Shown here in pieces: positions 18,220-27,042 of a stretch of 64,000 bases of DNA. The stretch spans positions 1,054,001-1,118,000 of the forward strand of contig NZ_CP025227.1 of assembly GCF_004010955.1 (NCBI RefSeq), given 5' to 3'. How positions within the stretch are numbered: the first letter of the stretch is position 1; each line of letters opens with the position of its first letter. This stretch comes from Actinomyces wuliandei (GTDB lineage: Bacteria > Actinomycetota > Actinomycetes > Actinomycetales > Actinomycetaceae). The position numbers and the translations under genes are program-made. The notes below the pieces were generated by a model, which saw nothing but the letters and a program-made list of their open reading frames with translations, was not told the origin of the DNA and made no database searches.

Positions 18220-19329
18220 TCAGCGCACGATGTCCCCGCTGAGGGTCAGGTCCAGCTCGCCGGGAGCCACGCGGGTCAGGTCGCCGTGGTGAGTCAGGGC
18301 CAGCGAGGCCGTGCGCAGGCCGGTTGCAATACCTCGGATGACGTCGTCGTCGAGCCACCCGTGGAGGGTCCCGGCCACGAAGGAGTCGCCGGCGCCGGGG
18401 CGGTCCACAATGGGAACCTGCTCGATCTCGAACACCTGGTCACCCTCAGCGGTAGACAGGTAAGTCCCGCGTGCGGCGTCGGTGGACACGACGACGGGCG
18501 GGCCCAGCATCTCGCGCACGGAGCGACAGACCTGCACCCCCTCGCTGTGGGTGAGGCCGAAGACCACCTGAGCGTCTGCCCGTGAGCAGAACAGGATGGA
18601 GGCGGACCGGGCGATGGGCTCCAGCACGGAACGGGCCTGGTCTCCGTCCCACAGCAGGGAGCGGAAGTTGATGTCGAGGGCGATGGCGATGCCTCGCTCC
18701 CGGGCGGCGTCGGCGAAGTAGCGCACCACCTCGGCCGTGCGCTGGGTCAGGGCGGCCGTGATGCCGGTCAGGAACACCACGCGGGTGTCCAGGAGGCTGT
18801 CCCACCTGAAGTCGGCTGGCTCGATATCGCGGAACGGGGTGTACAGGCGGTCGTAGGTGACCCTGCCCGGCAGCGGGTACTCGCCCGGTTCCAGGAAGTA
18901 CTGGGCGACGCGTCCGTGCTGGGTCAGGACCACGTGGGACAGGTCCACGCCCACCGAGCGGTACTCGCTGAGGATCCTGTGGGTCAGCTCACCCTGCGGC
19001 AGCTTGGTGGCCCACGAGGTACGTCGCCCCAGCTGACTGAGCAGGCCGGCGACGTTGGCCTCCGATCCTGCTGCGCTCATCCTCAGGTGCCGGGCGGAGG
19101 CGAGACGGTCCCCGTGCTCGCACGTGAGCCGGATCTGGCCCTCGCCGATCGTGGTCAGGTCAAAGGCGGCCTGGGTGCCGTCACGAGATCCGTACCGTGC
19201 TGCCGTGGCTGCCGTGGCTGCCGTGGCTGCGGCCGCTGTGGCTGCGGCCGCTGTGGTCGTCGTGTCAGTGCTGGTGGTGGCTGCGGTGTCGGTCGTGGTG
19301 GTTGTGGTGGCGGTTGCGGTGTCTGTCAT
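18220..19329 (-). CDS. PfkB-family carbohydrate kinase, KDG-kinase-like
   Basis: Ribokinase-superfamily sugar kinase of 369 residues. The core starts at FDLTTIGEGQIRLTCEHG, as in 2-dehydro-3-deoxygluconokinases (GE.xLRL), continues with a sugar-binding GSEANVAGLLSQLG, and carries the ATP/catalytic motif DRPGAGDSFVAGTLHG with its catalytic Asp. ATG 19329 is chosen for AGGAAG 5-6 bases upstream; an ATG at 19371 overlapping the previous stop is the alternative. Residues 2-45 are almost pure Thr/Ala/Asp, encoded by a short-period repeat, and are absent from the family. In context it probably phosphorylates the imported sugar acid, the role of the PTS in the classical Ula pathway. Confidence 0.82.
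   Translation of the reverse strand: MTDTATATTTTTTDTAATTSTDTTTTAAAATAAAATAATAATAARYGSRDGTQAAFDLTTIGEGQIRLTCEHGDRLASARHLRMSAAGSEANVAGLLSQLGRRTSWATKLPQGELTHRILSEYRSVGVDLSHVVLTQHGRVAQYFLEPGEYPLPGRVTYDRLYTPFRDIEPADFRWDSLLDTRVVFLTGITAALTQRTAEVVRYFADAARERGIAIALDINFRSLLWDGDQARSVLEPIARSASILFCSRADAQVVFGLTHSEGVQVCRSVREMLGPPVVVSTDAARGTYLSTAEGDQVFEIEQVPIVDRPGAGDSFVAGTLHGWLDDDVIRGIATGLRTASLALTHHGDLTRVAPGELDLTLSGDIVR
19199..19328. repeat. Low-complexity GCN/ACN repeat coding kinase N-terminus
   Basis: Imperfect short-period repeats (GCTGCCGTG several times from about 19199, then GCGGCCGCTGTG twice, then GTGGT/CGGTG runs) encode a Thr/Ala tract on the minus strand. Slippage here would change the length or frame of the kinase N-terminus. 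Confidence 0.6.
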
Positions 19330-19367
19330 GGTTGCTTCCTGAGCGTGTCGAGGGGCTGTCGTGAGGG

Positions 19368-20330
19368 TCATGCGGCTGCCTCCCACCGGGGCGTACGCAC
19401 CGAGATTCCTGCGCGGTCAAGCCGGTCCTCAATGAAGTGCCGGGCCGCCACGCAGCGCTCCAGGGAGTCCTTGGCGTCGTCGTTCCACATCTCGATCATC
19501 ATGCGTCCGCTCCAGCGGGCGGCGGCCAGGGTGGCGAAGGCACCGTCGAAGTCGGTGACGCCCTGGCCCATGGGGACGCGCCGCGGCTGCCCAGGGCGGA
19601 CGTCCTTGAGGTGCAGGGCGACAATGCGTGCCAGCCCGGAGGCCAGCTCGGTGGCGGCGTCGCCGCCGTGCTCCGCGATGTTGCCGATGTCGGCGTAGGC
19701 CTGGAGCCAGGGGGAGGGCAGCTCGTCGAGGACAGCGACGACGTCCTGGACGGCGGCGATGTCGTGGCCGTCGACGTTCTCGATCCCGAGGATGACACCC
19801 GCCTCCGCCGCGTGGGGCAGCACCTCGCCCAGCATCTCGACGTAGCGGCTGCGCGCCTGTGGGTTCCGGGGCTCGCCGTGGGCGAAGTACCCGGCTACCT
19901 GGAGCACCGGTGCCCCCAGGTCCACGCACAGGTCGATGCCCTGGTGGTAGATGCTGCGGGCCTGGTCCCGTACCGCAGGGTCGGCCGAGCCGGGGCCGAA
20001 GCGCCGGTGCGCGCTCAGGCACACACCGCCGATGCGCACCCCCGTGTCAGCGGCGGCCTGTGCCACCCGGCGACGCCGTGGGGAGGACCAGCCCAGGCGC
20101 GCCAGGCGCTCGTCGGACTCGTCCACGGAGAGGTCGGTGAAGCTGAACCCCGCCGTGCGTACCTGGGTGAACAGCTCGTCCCAGTCGGTGGTGCCGACCA
20201 GGGCCTTCTCGTAGATACCAAGAGTCACCTCACTGGCTGCACTGGCTGTGCTGGTTGGACGGGAGGTGCGGGTGCCAGCGGACGTCACCCCGCTGGCGGC
20301 CCCGGTGCTGCTGATGCTCCCGGTAGTCAC
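19368..20330 (-). CDS. UlaE-like L-xylulose/L-ribulose 5-phosphate 3-epimerase
   Basis: TIM-barrel sugar-phosphate epimerase of the UlaE/SgbU family. The core opens TLGIYEKALVG and has FTDLSVDESDERLARLGW and GVCLSAHRRFGPGS, all close to E. coli UlaE. The four metal ligands are visible: Glu in LGIENVD, Asp in AYADIGN, His in VALHLKD and Glu in MMIEMWND. GTG 20330 overlaps the upstream stop (GTGA), giving 320 residues and a 34-residue Ser/Thr/Ala-rich extension; an in-frame GTG at 20228 just before the core is the alternative start. It would convert L-xylulose 5-phosphate from the decarboxylase step to L-ribulose 5-phosphate. Confidence 0.85.
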   Translation of the reverse strand: MTTGSISSTGAASGVTSAGTRTSRPTSTASAASEVTLGIYEKALVGTTDWDELFTQVRTAGFSFTDLSVDESDERLARLGWSSPRRRRVAQAAADTGVRIGGVCLSAHRRFGPGSADPAVRDQARSIYHQGIDLCVDLGAPVLQVAGYFAHGEPRNPQARSRYVEMLGEVLPHAAEAGVILGIENVDGHDIAAVQDVVAVLDELPSPWLQAYADIGNIAEHGGDAATELASGLARIVALHLKDVRPGQPRRVPMGQGVTDFDGAFATLAAARWSGRMMIEMWNDDAKDSLERCVAARHFIEDRLDRAGISVRTPRWEAAA

Positions 20331-20983
20331 CGGCCCCACACCCTCTCCATGGCCTCGCGCATCGCACGGGCAGCCTCCAGCGGGTCCTGTGCACCCACGA
20401 TCGCCCGGCCCGCGATGACCACGCCGACCGGGTGCCCTGAGAAGACGTCGAGCCCGCGGGGCGTCACCCCGCCGGTGACCGTCACGGTGAAACCCGTCGC
20501 GGCCAGGTCGTCCACAGTCTCCAGGTCCCCCGGCCCCCAGGACAGGGGGCCGGCAGCCTCGGCGTCGCGGGAGCGGTGGACGATGACGTGCTCGACCCCG
20601 CGCTGGCGCCAGGCGACGGCCTGGTCGTGGTCGTAGTGCCCACCCAGCTCGACCTGGACCTCGCCGCCGTGGTCGGAGGCGACACTGACCACCTGCTCCA
20701 CGGTGGTCAGGGAGGCACCCGCCACGCAGGACACCCAGTCGGCGCCGGCCTCGAAGCACTGGCGCGACAGGATCGAGCCCGCCTCGGCAATACGTGCGTC
20801 GGCGAGGATGGTGGCCTCCGGGTAGAGCGCGCGGATCTCGCGCACGCAGCGCAGCCCCTCGGCCAGCAGGAGCACGGTGCCCACCTCGATGACGTCGACC
20901 GCAGGCTGGCACCGTCCCAGGGCACGCAGCGCGGTGACCAGGTCGGTAGTGTCCAGGGCGACCTGGAGCCGGGGGAGAGTCAT
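20327..20983 (-). CDS. UlaD-like (3-keto-L-gulonate-6-P decarboxylase family) with altered DxKxxD motif
   Basis: Orotidine-decarboxylase-superfamily protein, 218 residues, colinear with E. coli UlaD from the first residue (LQVALD with Asp11; VDVIEVGT with Glu33; HRSRDAEAAG with the His/Arg pair; VTVTGGV). UlaD enzymes decarboxylate 3-keto-L-gulonate 6-phosphate to L-xylulose 5-phosphate using a DxKxxD motif at 62-67. Here that motif reads DARIAE: Asp62 is kept, Lys64 is Arg and Asp67 is Glu (codons CGT and GAG on the minus strand at 20794-20792 and 20785-20783). The fold and place in the pathway are clear, but the exact reaction is therefore uncertain. It overlaps both neighbours by 4 bases. 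Confidence 0.85.
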   Translation of the reverse strand: MTLPRLQVALDTTDLVTALRALGRCQPAVDVIEVGTVLLLAEGLRCVREIRALYPEATILADARIAEAGSILSRQCFEAGADWVSCVAGASLTTVEQVVSVASDHGGEVQVELGGHYDHDQAVAWRQRGVEHVIVHRSRDAEAAGPLSWGPGDLETVDDLAATGFTVTVTGGVTPRGLDVFSGHPVGVVIAGRAIVGAQDPLEAARAMREAMERVWGR

Positions 20984-21990
20984 GACTGGTCACCCCTCAC
21001 GTCCTTCCTCATCGTGAAGAAGCGCTGGCCGTTGCCCACCAGCAGGTCCTCGACGTAGGAGGGGTCGAAGCCCTCGTCCAGCATGCGGGGGCCGTCCACG
21101 GCGGGGTTGAAGTCCACCCCGGTCACGGAGCCGTAGGCCTTCTGGTAGGAGCGCTTGCCGGAGTCGGTGCCCAGGAGGATGCGCCTGCCGTAGCCCAGCT
21201 CGCCCAGCTCGCGCAGCTCCATGATCCGGTTGGCGTCGGGCTGGTACTTGATGCGGTAGGTCCCGTCGATCTCCAGCCACGCCCCGGTGTCCAGGATCTG
21301 GCGCAGGTAGTAGACGTCGGCGTTGCGCTGGATGTGGCCGATAGCGATCTGGTCAGCCGGGACGCCCATGCCGATGAGCTCGCGGGCCTGCTCCAGGCCG
21401 CAGGTGCCGAAGGTGGTGTGGGTGTTGATCGGGGCACCCGTCTCGATTGAGGCGAGCGCGGCCGCCCGCATGCACGTGCGCTCAAAGTTGGTGATCATGC
21501 CGTAGGAGGTGGCGACCTTGATGACTCCAGCCTTGTAGGGTGTGCGCTCCACGATCGGGCCGGAGTAGTCGTGGCGGTCGATGCCCTCGCGGATGTCGGC
21601 GATAAGCAGGTCGGCGATCTGGTCCACGCTGTAGCGGCTCACCCAGTGGCTGCGGGTCTCCAGGTAGACCTTCTCCCGGTGGAAGCCTGTGGAGGCGATG
21701 ATGTGCAGGTCGGGTACGCGCCGACCCACCTCGGCCAGGCGCTCCAGGTCGCGGCCGGAGTTGGCCGGGCACATGTCGACGACAGTGCCGGCCTGGGCCC
21801 AGCGCCGTGACGCCGCCACGAAGTGGGCGGCCTCCTCTACCGCCTTGTCGACGTCGTCCAGCTGGTGGTCGGGGTCGATGTAGACCTCGCCTGCACCGTT
21901 GCGGATGAGGTGGTCGTGGGCGTTGACCACCCCCAGGGTGGCGGGGTCCACGTCTCCAGCAATGGTTCGTGCGAGCGCTGTGTGCGCCAT
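20980..21990 (-). CDS. Phosphotriesterase-family lactonase
   Basis: Amidohydrolase-fold protein of the PTE family, 336 residues. All binuclear metal ligands are visible: HxH in NAHDHLI, the bridging Lys in GVIKVATSYG, His in INTHTTFG, His in IGHIQRN and Asp in LGTDSGKR. PTE homologues from Firmicutes and Mycoplasma hydrolyse phosphorylated sugar lactones, so a sugar-acid lactone is the likely substrate; in this operon it could replace UlaG, the metallo-beta-lactamase-type ascorbate-6-phosphate lactonase. ATG 21990 has AAGGAGG 7 bases upstream. It is the first gene of the operon, divergent from the SorC regulator. Confidence 0.85.
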   Translation of the reverse strand: MAHTALARTIAGDVDPATLGVVNAHDHLIRNGAGEVYIDPDHQLDDVDKAVEEAAHFVAASRRWAQAGTVVDMCPANSGRDLERLAEVGRRVPDLHIIASTGFHREKVYLETRSHWVSRYSVDQIADLLIADIREGIDRHDYSGPIVERTPYKAGVIKVATSYGMITNFERTCMRAAALASIETGAPINTHTTFGTCGLEQARELIGMGVPADQIAIGHIQRNADVYYLRQILDTGAWLEIDGTYRIKYQPDANRIMELRELGELGYGRRILLGTDSGKRSYQKAYGSVTGVDFNPAVDGPRMLDEGFDPSYVEDLLVGNGQRFFTMRKDVRGDQS

Positions 21991-22312
21991 GGAGGGCCTC
22001 CTTGCTACCTCTGTGCTGCTTCTTTGCCGCTGCGGCGGCCCGGGCGCGGTGCCGGGGTGCCGATACGGCCACCCTAGAAGGGCATCGGCCCGCAGGTGTG
22101 GGGGAAAGTGCACGTATGTGCGTCAGTGGTGGCGGGCTGGACGAGGGCGAGCCGGTGCCCGGTGGCTTGGTCCCGAAACCGTTTCTCACTTCCTCGTTTG
22201 GTCTCGCCGGGTCGTGGCTTGGTCTCGCCGAGGGCGCCGCCTGGTCTCGCCGGGGGCGGACGTGGCTCGTGACGGGGCGCGTCAGACTGTTGCCGTGGGA
22301 TAACATGGGAAT
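21991..22312. promoter_or_regulatory. Divergent control region of the sugar-acid operon
   Basis: 322 bases between the lactonase and the SorC gene. It contains an array of four TTGGTCTCGCC-type sites (22166-22252) and a -10-like TAACAT (22301-22306) close to the SorC start. No reading frame with coding character is seen. Confidence 0.6.
22166..22252 (+). promoter_or_regulatory. Array of four TTGGTCTCGCC direct repeats
   Basis: Copies start at 22166 (CTTGGTCCCG, most diverged), 22197 (TTTGGTCTCGCCG), 22218 (CTTGGTCTCGCCG) and 22240 (CCTGGTCTCGCCG). Spacings are 31, 21 and 22 bases, close to three, two and two helical turns, so all copies face the same side of the DNA. This suits cooperative binding by an oligomeric SorC-type regulator encoded 60 bases downstream. 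Confidence 0.6.
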
Positions 22313-23254
22313 ATGTGCGCGGCAGGTGTTGACCGGAACCGGATCCGGCTGCTCCTGGAGGTGTCGCGGATGTACTGGGAGGAGGGGGTGGACCAGGAGG
22401 AGGTGGCCAGGCGTACCGGCTACTCGCGCTCCACGGTCTCCCGGCTCCTGGCCCAGGCGCGCCGGACAGGGGTGGTGACGGTGCGGGTGTCCCACCCGGT
22501 CGAGCGGCTCACTGAGATCGAGGACCGGCTGGTGTCCGCCTACGGCCTGCGCGCCGTGCGGGTGACGGAGCAGGCAGGGGATCAGCTGGGCGCCCAGGCG
22601 GCAGAGCTGCTCCTGGAGCACTGCCGGCCTACCTCGGTCATCGCGGTCTCCAACGGCCGTGAGGTCGGGTCAGTGGTGCGATCGCTCCCCCAGCGCTCCT
22701 GGCCGCGCAGCCTGGTCGTGCAGATGCTGGGACTGGTCGGGCAGTCCAGCGGGCTGGAGGACGGACCCGACATCTGCCGGGACATGGCGATGCGGCTGGG
22801 CGGCAGCCACCAGGCGCTACCGGTCCCGCTCGTCTTCGACACCGTCCAGGCCGCGGACGCGATGCGCCGGGAGGAGCAGGTGGTCATCACCCTGGAGCTG
22901 GCGGCCCGCAGCGACGTGGCCCTGACCGGGGTAGGCGCTGTGGAGAGGGGGGCGGTCAGCCCGATCCTGCGCAGGTGGATGACCCCTGAGCTCCTTGAGC
23001 AGTGCGCGCGGGCGGGAGCGGTGGCCCACATCTGCGGGCACCACATCGACGCCCGCGGGGCGCACGTGCCTACCCCCCTGTGCCGACGTACCGTCTGCCT
23101 GGAGCCGGACCGGTTGCGGGAGGTGCCGCTGGTCATCGGGGTGGCGCATGGCTGGCACAAGGTGGAGGCGATTCGTGCGGTGCTGCGGGGAGGCTACCTC
23201 TCTGGCCTCGTCACCGACGAGGCCACCGCCGCAGCCGTCCTTGGCGACCGGTAG
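22313..23254 (+). CDS. SorC/DeoR-type sugar-binding transcriptional regulator
   Basis: Regulator of 313 residues. The N-terminal HTH (about 8-60) reads RIRLLLEVSRMYWEEGVDQEEVARR and YSRSTVSRLLAQARRTG, typical of the SorC family. The rest is a phosphosugar-binding domain of the SIS-like SorC type (VIAVSNGREVGSVVRSL; ALTGVGAVERG). It is divergent from the lactonase-kinase-permease operon, so it probably senses a phosphorylated intermediate of that pathway. The ATG lies 7 bases after a -10-like TAACAT and no Shine-Dalgarno is seen, so the mRNA is probably leaderless. Confidence 0.87.
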   Translation: MCAAGVDRNRIRLLLEVSRMYWEEGVDQEEVARRTGYSRSTVSRLLAQARRTGVVTVRVSHPVERLTEIEDRLVSAYGLRAVRVTEQAGDQLGAQAAELLLEHCRPTSVIAVSNGREVGSVVRSLPQRSWPRSLVVQMLGLVGQSSGLEDGPDICRDMAMRLGGSHQALPVPLVFDTVQAADAMRREEQVVITLELAARSDVALTGVGAVERGAVSPILRRWMTPELLEQCARAGAVAHICGHHIDARGAHVPTPLCRRTVCLEPDRLREVPLVIGVAHGWHKVEAIRAVLRGGYLSGLVTDEATAAAVLGDR

Positions 23255-23381
23255 GGCGACGCCGGGAACCTGGCTGCGGAAGATAGGTGCGGGACGTGTC
23301 GCGGGGGCACCCCGCAGCCCACCGCCCGGGAGCGCCTCCGGCTTCGTGCCCAAGAACACAGGCTTGACGGTCCTGGCGAGG

Positions 23382-23410
23382 TTGGTCCTGGAAGACGGAT
23401 CACCTAAAGT
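23382..23410 (+). promoter_or_regulatory. Candidate rplU promoter
   Basis: TTGGTC (23382-23387), 17-base spacer, TAAAGT (23405-23410), about 110 bases before the rplU start. Resemblance to a housekeeping promoter only. Confidence 0.4.
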
Positions 23411-23418
23411 TGTTCGCC

Positions 23419-23433
23419 GGTGCATCGTGCACC
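23419..23433 (+). other. Small hairpin at start of rplU leader
   Basis: GGTGCA-TCG-TGCACC, a perfect 6-bp stem with a 3-base loop, falling at the predicted 5' end of the rplU mRNA. Ribosomal protein leaders often carry regulatory structure; no known class is claimed here. Confidence 0.35.
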
Positions 23434-23518
23434 ATACCCGGGAGACCGGCCGTGACGGCTGCTACCAGTGCGGTCCGTGCCGGTGGGTGCCTCAAGACGC
23501 GACAGGAAGAGCAAACAA

Positions 23519-23827
23519 GTGGTCTACGCGATCGTCAAGGCTGGTGGCCGTCAGGAGAAGGTCTCCGTCGGCGACGTCGTGGTTGTTGACAGGCTCGCTG
23601 GCGAGGTGGGCGACCAGGTCACCCTCACCCCGCTGATGGTGGTGGATGGTGACAAGGTGACGACTGGCGCCGCTGACCTGGCCCACAGCTCTGTCACCGC
23701 TGAGATCCTCGGTGAGCAGAAGGGTCCCAAGATCAACATCCTCAAGTTCAAGAACAAGACCGGCTACCGCAGGCGCCAGGGCCACCGGGCCAAGTTGACG
23801 GCGGTCAAGGTCACGTCTATCGACTGA
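23519..23827 (+). CDS. rplU: 50S ribosomal protein L21
   Basis: Large-subunit ribosomal protein that binds 23S rRNA. GTG 23519 gives [18 protein letters not shown], the family's N-terminus, with AGGAAG 9 bases upstream; the frame is open further upstream but that part has no L21 character. The conserved C-terminal [19 protein letters not shown] is intact. 102 residues, normal length. It heads the rplU-rpmA-obg-proB unit. Confidence 0.97.
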   Translation: MVYAIVKAGGRQEKVSVGDVVVVDRLAGEVGDQVTLTPLMVVDGDKVTTGAADLAHSSVTAEILGEQKGPKINILKFKNKTGYRRRQGHRAKLTAVKVTSID

Positions 23828-23889
23828 CTCTCCTGTGGTGCCCTGCAAGGGGCGCCTGGACGCACACGATCGAGAGAGAGAATCCTGAC

Positions 23890-24147
23890 ATGGCACACAA
23901 GAAGGGTCTTGGCTCCTCCCGCAACGGCCGCGACTCCAACGCCCAGCGACTGGGCGTCAAGCGGTTCGGAGGCCAGGTCGTCAAGGCGGGGGAGATCCTC
24001 GTCCGCCAGCGTGGCACCCACTTCCACCCCGGTCGCAACGTGGGTCGCGGTAACGACGACACGCTGTTCGCCACCGCAGCTGGCAGTGTCGAGTTCGGTA
24101 CCTTCCGGGGTCGCCGCGTCGTGAACGTCGTTCTTCCTGAGGCCTGA
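23890..24147 (+). CDS. rpmA: 50S ribosomal protein L27
   Basis: Large-subunit protein near the peptidyl-transferase centre. It starts [20 protein letters not shown] and has the usual 85 residues, with the conserved [15 protein letters not shown] and the phosphate-rich-binding basic tail region. It lies 62 bases after rplU. A long hairpin lies between it and obg. Confidence 0.97.
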   Translation: MAHKKGLGSSRNGRDSNAQRLGVKRFGGQVVKAGEILVRQRGTHFHPGRNVGRGNDDTLFATAAGSVEFGTFRGRRVVNVVLPEA

Positions 24148-24173
24148 GCCGCGCGGTATATCGTCTTACGCGG

Positions 24174-24211
24174 GCACGGGGGCGAACGGTTCACACCGTT
24201 TGCCCCCGTGC
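24174..24211 (+). terminator. Strong 16-bp hairpin between rpmA and obg
   Basis: Left arm GCACGGGGGCGAACGG (24174-24189) pairs with CCGTTTGCCCCCGTGC (24196-24211) around the loop TTCACA, with one G-U. It is followed by TGTCTGGG, not a T-run. It is either a rho-independent terminator of actinobacterial type or an attenuator that lowers read-through from the ribosomal genes into obg. Confidence 0.65.
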
Positions 24212-24278
24212 TGTCTGGGCAGACCCGTACGGGTACCTGCCACCTGTCCGCCGCACCTGTCGCCTCTGGGGAGGTTCC

Positions 24279-25871
24279 ATGCCCAGCTTCATCGACCGAG
24301 TGGTTCTTCACGTAGCCGGCGGGGACGGTGGTCACGGCTGTACCTCGGTGCACCGTGAGAAGTTCAAGCCCCTGGCCGGCCCCGATGGCGGTGACGGAGG
24401 GCACGGAGGCGACGTCGTCATCACCACGGACCCCTCGGTGTCAACCCTGCTGGCCTACCACCGCCGACCCCACCGACGTGCCTCCAGCGGGACCCCGGGG
24501 ATGGGGGACTGGCGTCGGGGGGTTGACGGGCAGGACCTGGTCCTGCCCGTCCCGGAGGGCACGGTCGTCAAGGATGTCAACGGGGAGGTCCTGGCGGACC
24601 TGGTGGGCCACCCGGCCTCGGTGGTGGTCGCCCGTGGGGGGACAGGCGGGCGTGGCAACTTCTCCCTGGCCTCGAAGAGGAGGAAGGCCCCCGGCTTCCA
24701 CCTCCTGGGTGAGCCGGGCCAGGCCCGCGACGTGGTCCTGGAGCTCAAGACCGTCGCCGACGTGGCGCTGGTGGGCTACCCGAGCGCGGGCAAGTCCTCC
24801 CTCGTCGCCGCGATGAGCGCTGCCCGCCCCAAGATTGCCGACTACCCCTTTACCACCCTGGTGCCCAACCTCGGGGTGGTCGAGGCGGGCTCCACCCGCT
24901 ACACGGTCGCAGACGTCCCGGGCCTCATCCCCGGGGCCTCCCAGGGCAGGGGCCTGGGCCTGGACTTCCTGCGCCACATCGAGCGCTGCGCCGTCATCGT
25001 CCACGTCCTGGACTGCGCCACCCTGGAGCCGGGTCGTGACCCGCTCAGCGACATGGACACGATCGAGGCCGAGCTGGCGGCCTACGCGGACCGGCTGGGC
25101 AGCCAGGAGTCGGACCCGTCCCTGACGGGGCTCCCGCCGCTGCCGCAGCGTCCCCGTGTCGTCGTCCTCAACAAGGTCGATGTTCCTGAGGCCGAAGAGC
25201 TGGCTGACTTCGTCCGTAGCGACGTCGAGGCCCGGGGGGTGCCGGTCTTCGAGGTCTCAGCCGTCGTGCGCCGCGGACTGAGGCCCCTGTCCTTCGCCTT
25301 GGCGGACCTGGTGGAGCAGGCGCGCGGCCAGGCTCCCTCCCGGAGGGCGGGCAGGGTGGGCCATGACGGCCAGCCTGCCCAGCGTCCGGTCATCCGGCCC
25401 GCCGGGGTCGGCAGGCGGGGCCGGGAGCCAGTGGCGGTGGTCTCCGCCCTCCACCACCCATCGGAGGGGCAGGTCTACCAGGTGCGGGGGGACAAGCCAG
25501 AGAGGTGGGTCCTCCAGACCGACTTCACTAACGACGAGGCGGTGGGCTACCTGGCTGACCGCCTGGCGGCCGCCGGCGTCGAGGACGAGCTGGTCAGGGC
25601 GGGGGCGCACGCCGGTGACACGGTCCTTATCGGTGACGTGGAGCGAGGTGTGCTCTTCACCTGGGAGCCGGCCCTGACCACAGGACCCGAGCTGCTGGGC
25701 GCACGCGGCACCGATGCGCGCCTTCAGGAGGGGCACCGGCGTACCAACGCGGAGCGTCGCCGTCAGTACCACGAGATGATGGACGCCAAGGAGGCAGCCC
25801 GTGCCGAGCTGCGCCAGGAGGCGGCTGAGGGACTGTGGACGGATGCCTCGGTCTGGGAGGAGACGCAGTGA
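24279..25871 (+). CDS. obg: GTPase Obg/CgtA
   Basis: Ribosome-associated GTPase involved in 50S maturation and stress control. The N-terminal Obg fold (1-158) is Gly-rich ([12 protein letters not shown]). The G domain has the P-loop GYPSAGKSS, switch region [20 protein letters not shown] and the NKVD specificity motif. A C-terminal OCT-type domain follows (about 385-470), then a basic tail of about 50 residues. 530 residues, a normal length for actinobacteria. Its stop overlaps the proB GTG. Confidence 0.96.
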   Translation: MPSFIDRVVLHVAGGDGGHGCTSVHREKFKPLAGPDGGDGGHGGDVVITTDPSVSTLLAYHRRPHRRASSGTPGMGDWRRGVDGQDLVLPVPEGTVVKDVNGEVLADLVGHPASVVVARGGTGGRGNFSLASKRRKAPGFHLLGEPGQARDVVLELKTVADVALVGYPSAGKSSLVAAMSAARPKIADYPFTTLVPNLGVVEAGSTRYTVADVPGLIPGASQGRGLGLDFLRHIERCAVIVHVLDCATLEPGRDPLSDMDTIEAELAAYADRLGSQESDPSLTGLPPLPQRPRVVVLNKVDVPEAEELADFVRSDVEARGVPVFEVSAVVRRGLRPLSFALADLVEQARGQAPSRRAGRVGHDGQPAQRPVIRPAGVGRRGREPVAVVSALHHPSEGQVYQVRGDKPERWVLQTDFTNDEAVGYLADRLAAAGVEDELVRAGAHAGDTVLIGDVERGVLFTWEPALTTGPELLGARGTDARLQEGHRRTNAERRRQYHEMMDAKEAARAELRQEAAEGLWTDASVWEETQ

Positions 25872-27022
25872 GCCGTGGGGTTCCGGTGCCGGGGCGACGG
25901 CCTGCCGCGCTGCCCCCCGGGGCACGGATCGTCCTCAAGGTCGGCTCCTCCTCCCTGACGCGGGCCGACGGCGGGCTGGACCTCAACCGCATCGACATCA
26001 TCGCCGGGCTGATCGCCAGGCTGCGCGGCCGTGGGCACGACGTCGTCCTGGTGTCCTCCGGCGCGGTTGCCGCAGGCCTTGTCCCCCTGGGGCTGGAGAG
26101 GCGGCCCGGCGAGCTGCGCCTGCTCCAGGCGGCGGCATCGGTGGGGCAGGGCAACCTCGTGGCGCGGTGGCAGACCGCCATGAGCGCCTACGGGGTGGTG
26201 ACCGCCCAGGTGCTGCTGACCGCCCAGGACGTCGCGGTACGCAGCCACTACCGCACCGTGCGGGCGACGTTTGACGCGCTGCTGTCCCTGGGGGCCGTAC
26301 CTGTGGTCAACGAGAACGACGCCGTGGCCACCACGGAGTTCAGCCTCGGCGACAACGACCACCTGGCCGCGCTGGTGGCCCACCTGGTCAGCGCGGACGT
26401 GCTGGTCCTGCTCACCGACGTGGACGGCTTGTGGACGGCGCCTCCGGGTTCTCCTGGCGCGGTCCCGGTGCGCTACGTGGGCTCTGCCGCCGACCTGGTG
26501 GGCCTCAACGTGTCCGGTCGGGGCTCGACCGTGGGCACAGGGGGCATGGTGACCAAGGTCCAGGCGGCGACGATTTCCTGCGCCTCGGGGACAGCGGTCC
26601 TCATCGCCGGTGCTGATGACGCCCCCCTCTTCCTGGGAGGGCAGGGCATCCCTGCGGACGTGGGCACCTGGTTCGCCCCCACCGGCCCGCGACGCCCCAG
26701 CCGCCGCCTGTGGATGGCCCACGCCTCCCAGCCGGAGGGGCGGCTCCTCATCGACGACGGCGCGGCGCGGGCCATCACCTCCGGCAAGAAGTCCCTCCTG
26801 CTGCCGGGGGTCACCGGGGTTGACGGGGAGTTCGAGTCTGGAGCCGTGGTGGAGGTGGTCGGGCCTGAGCGCACGCTTGCCCGGGGGATCTGCCGCTACA
26901 CCTCCGCCGAGCTGGCGGAGGTCCTCTGTGCCCGGGCGCAGGGTGTGCCCGCACCTGATCACGTGGCCCCGGTGGTCCACCGCGACGACCTGGCCGAGCT
27001 GCCGCGCACGGCGGGGGAGTGA
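25868..27022 (+). CDS. proB: Glutamate 5-kinase
   Basis: Phosphorylates glutamate in the first step of proline synthesis. The amino-acid kinase domain (about 15-270) has [24 protein letters not shown] and [14 protein letters not shown]; a PUA domain follows (about 285-375, [18 protein letters not shown]). GTG 25868 overlaps the obg stop (GTGA) and yields 384 residues. In most genomes proA follows directly, but here it is 6.8 kb downstream beyond an ABC operon on the other strand. Confidence 0.95.
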   Translation: MSRGVPVPGRRPAALPPGARIVLKVGSSSLTRADGGLDLNRIDIIAGLIARLRGRGHDVVLVSSGAVAAGLVPLGLERRPGELRLLQAAASVGQGNLVARWQTAMSAYGVVTAQVLLTAQDVAVRSHYRTVRATFDALLSLGAVPVVNENDAVATTEFSLGDNDHLAALVAHLVSADVLVLLTDVDGLWTAPPGSPGAVPVRYVGSAADLVGLNVSGRGSTVGTGGMVTKVQAATISCASGTAVLIAGADDAPLFLGGQGIPADVGTWFAPTGPRRPSRRLWMAHASQPEGRLLIDDGAARAITSGKKSLLLPGVTGVDGEFESGAVVEVVGPERTLARGICRYTSAELAEVLCARAQGVPAPDHVAPVVHRDDLAELPRTAGE

Positions 27023-27042
27023 GCCCTTTCTCCCCACCTCTG

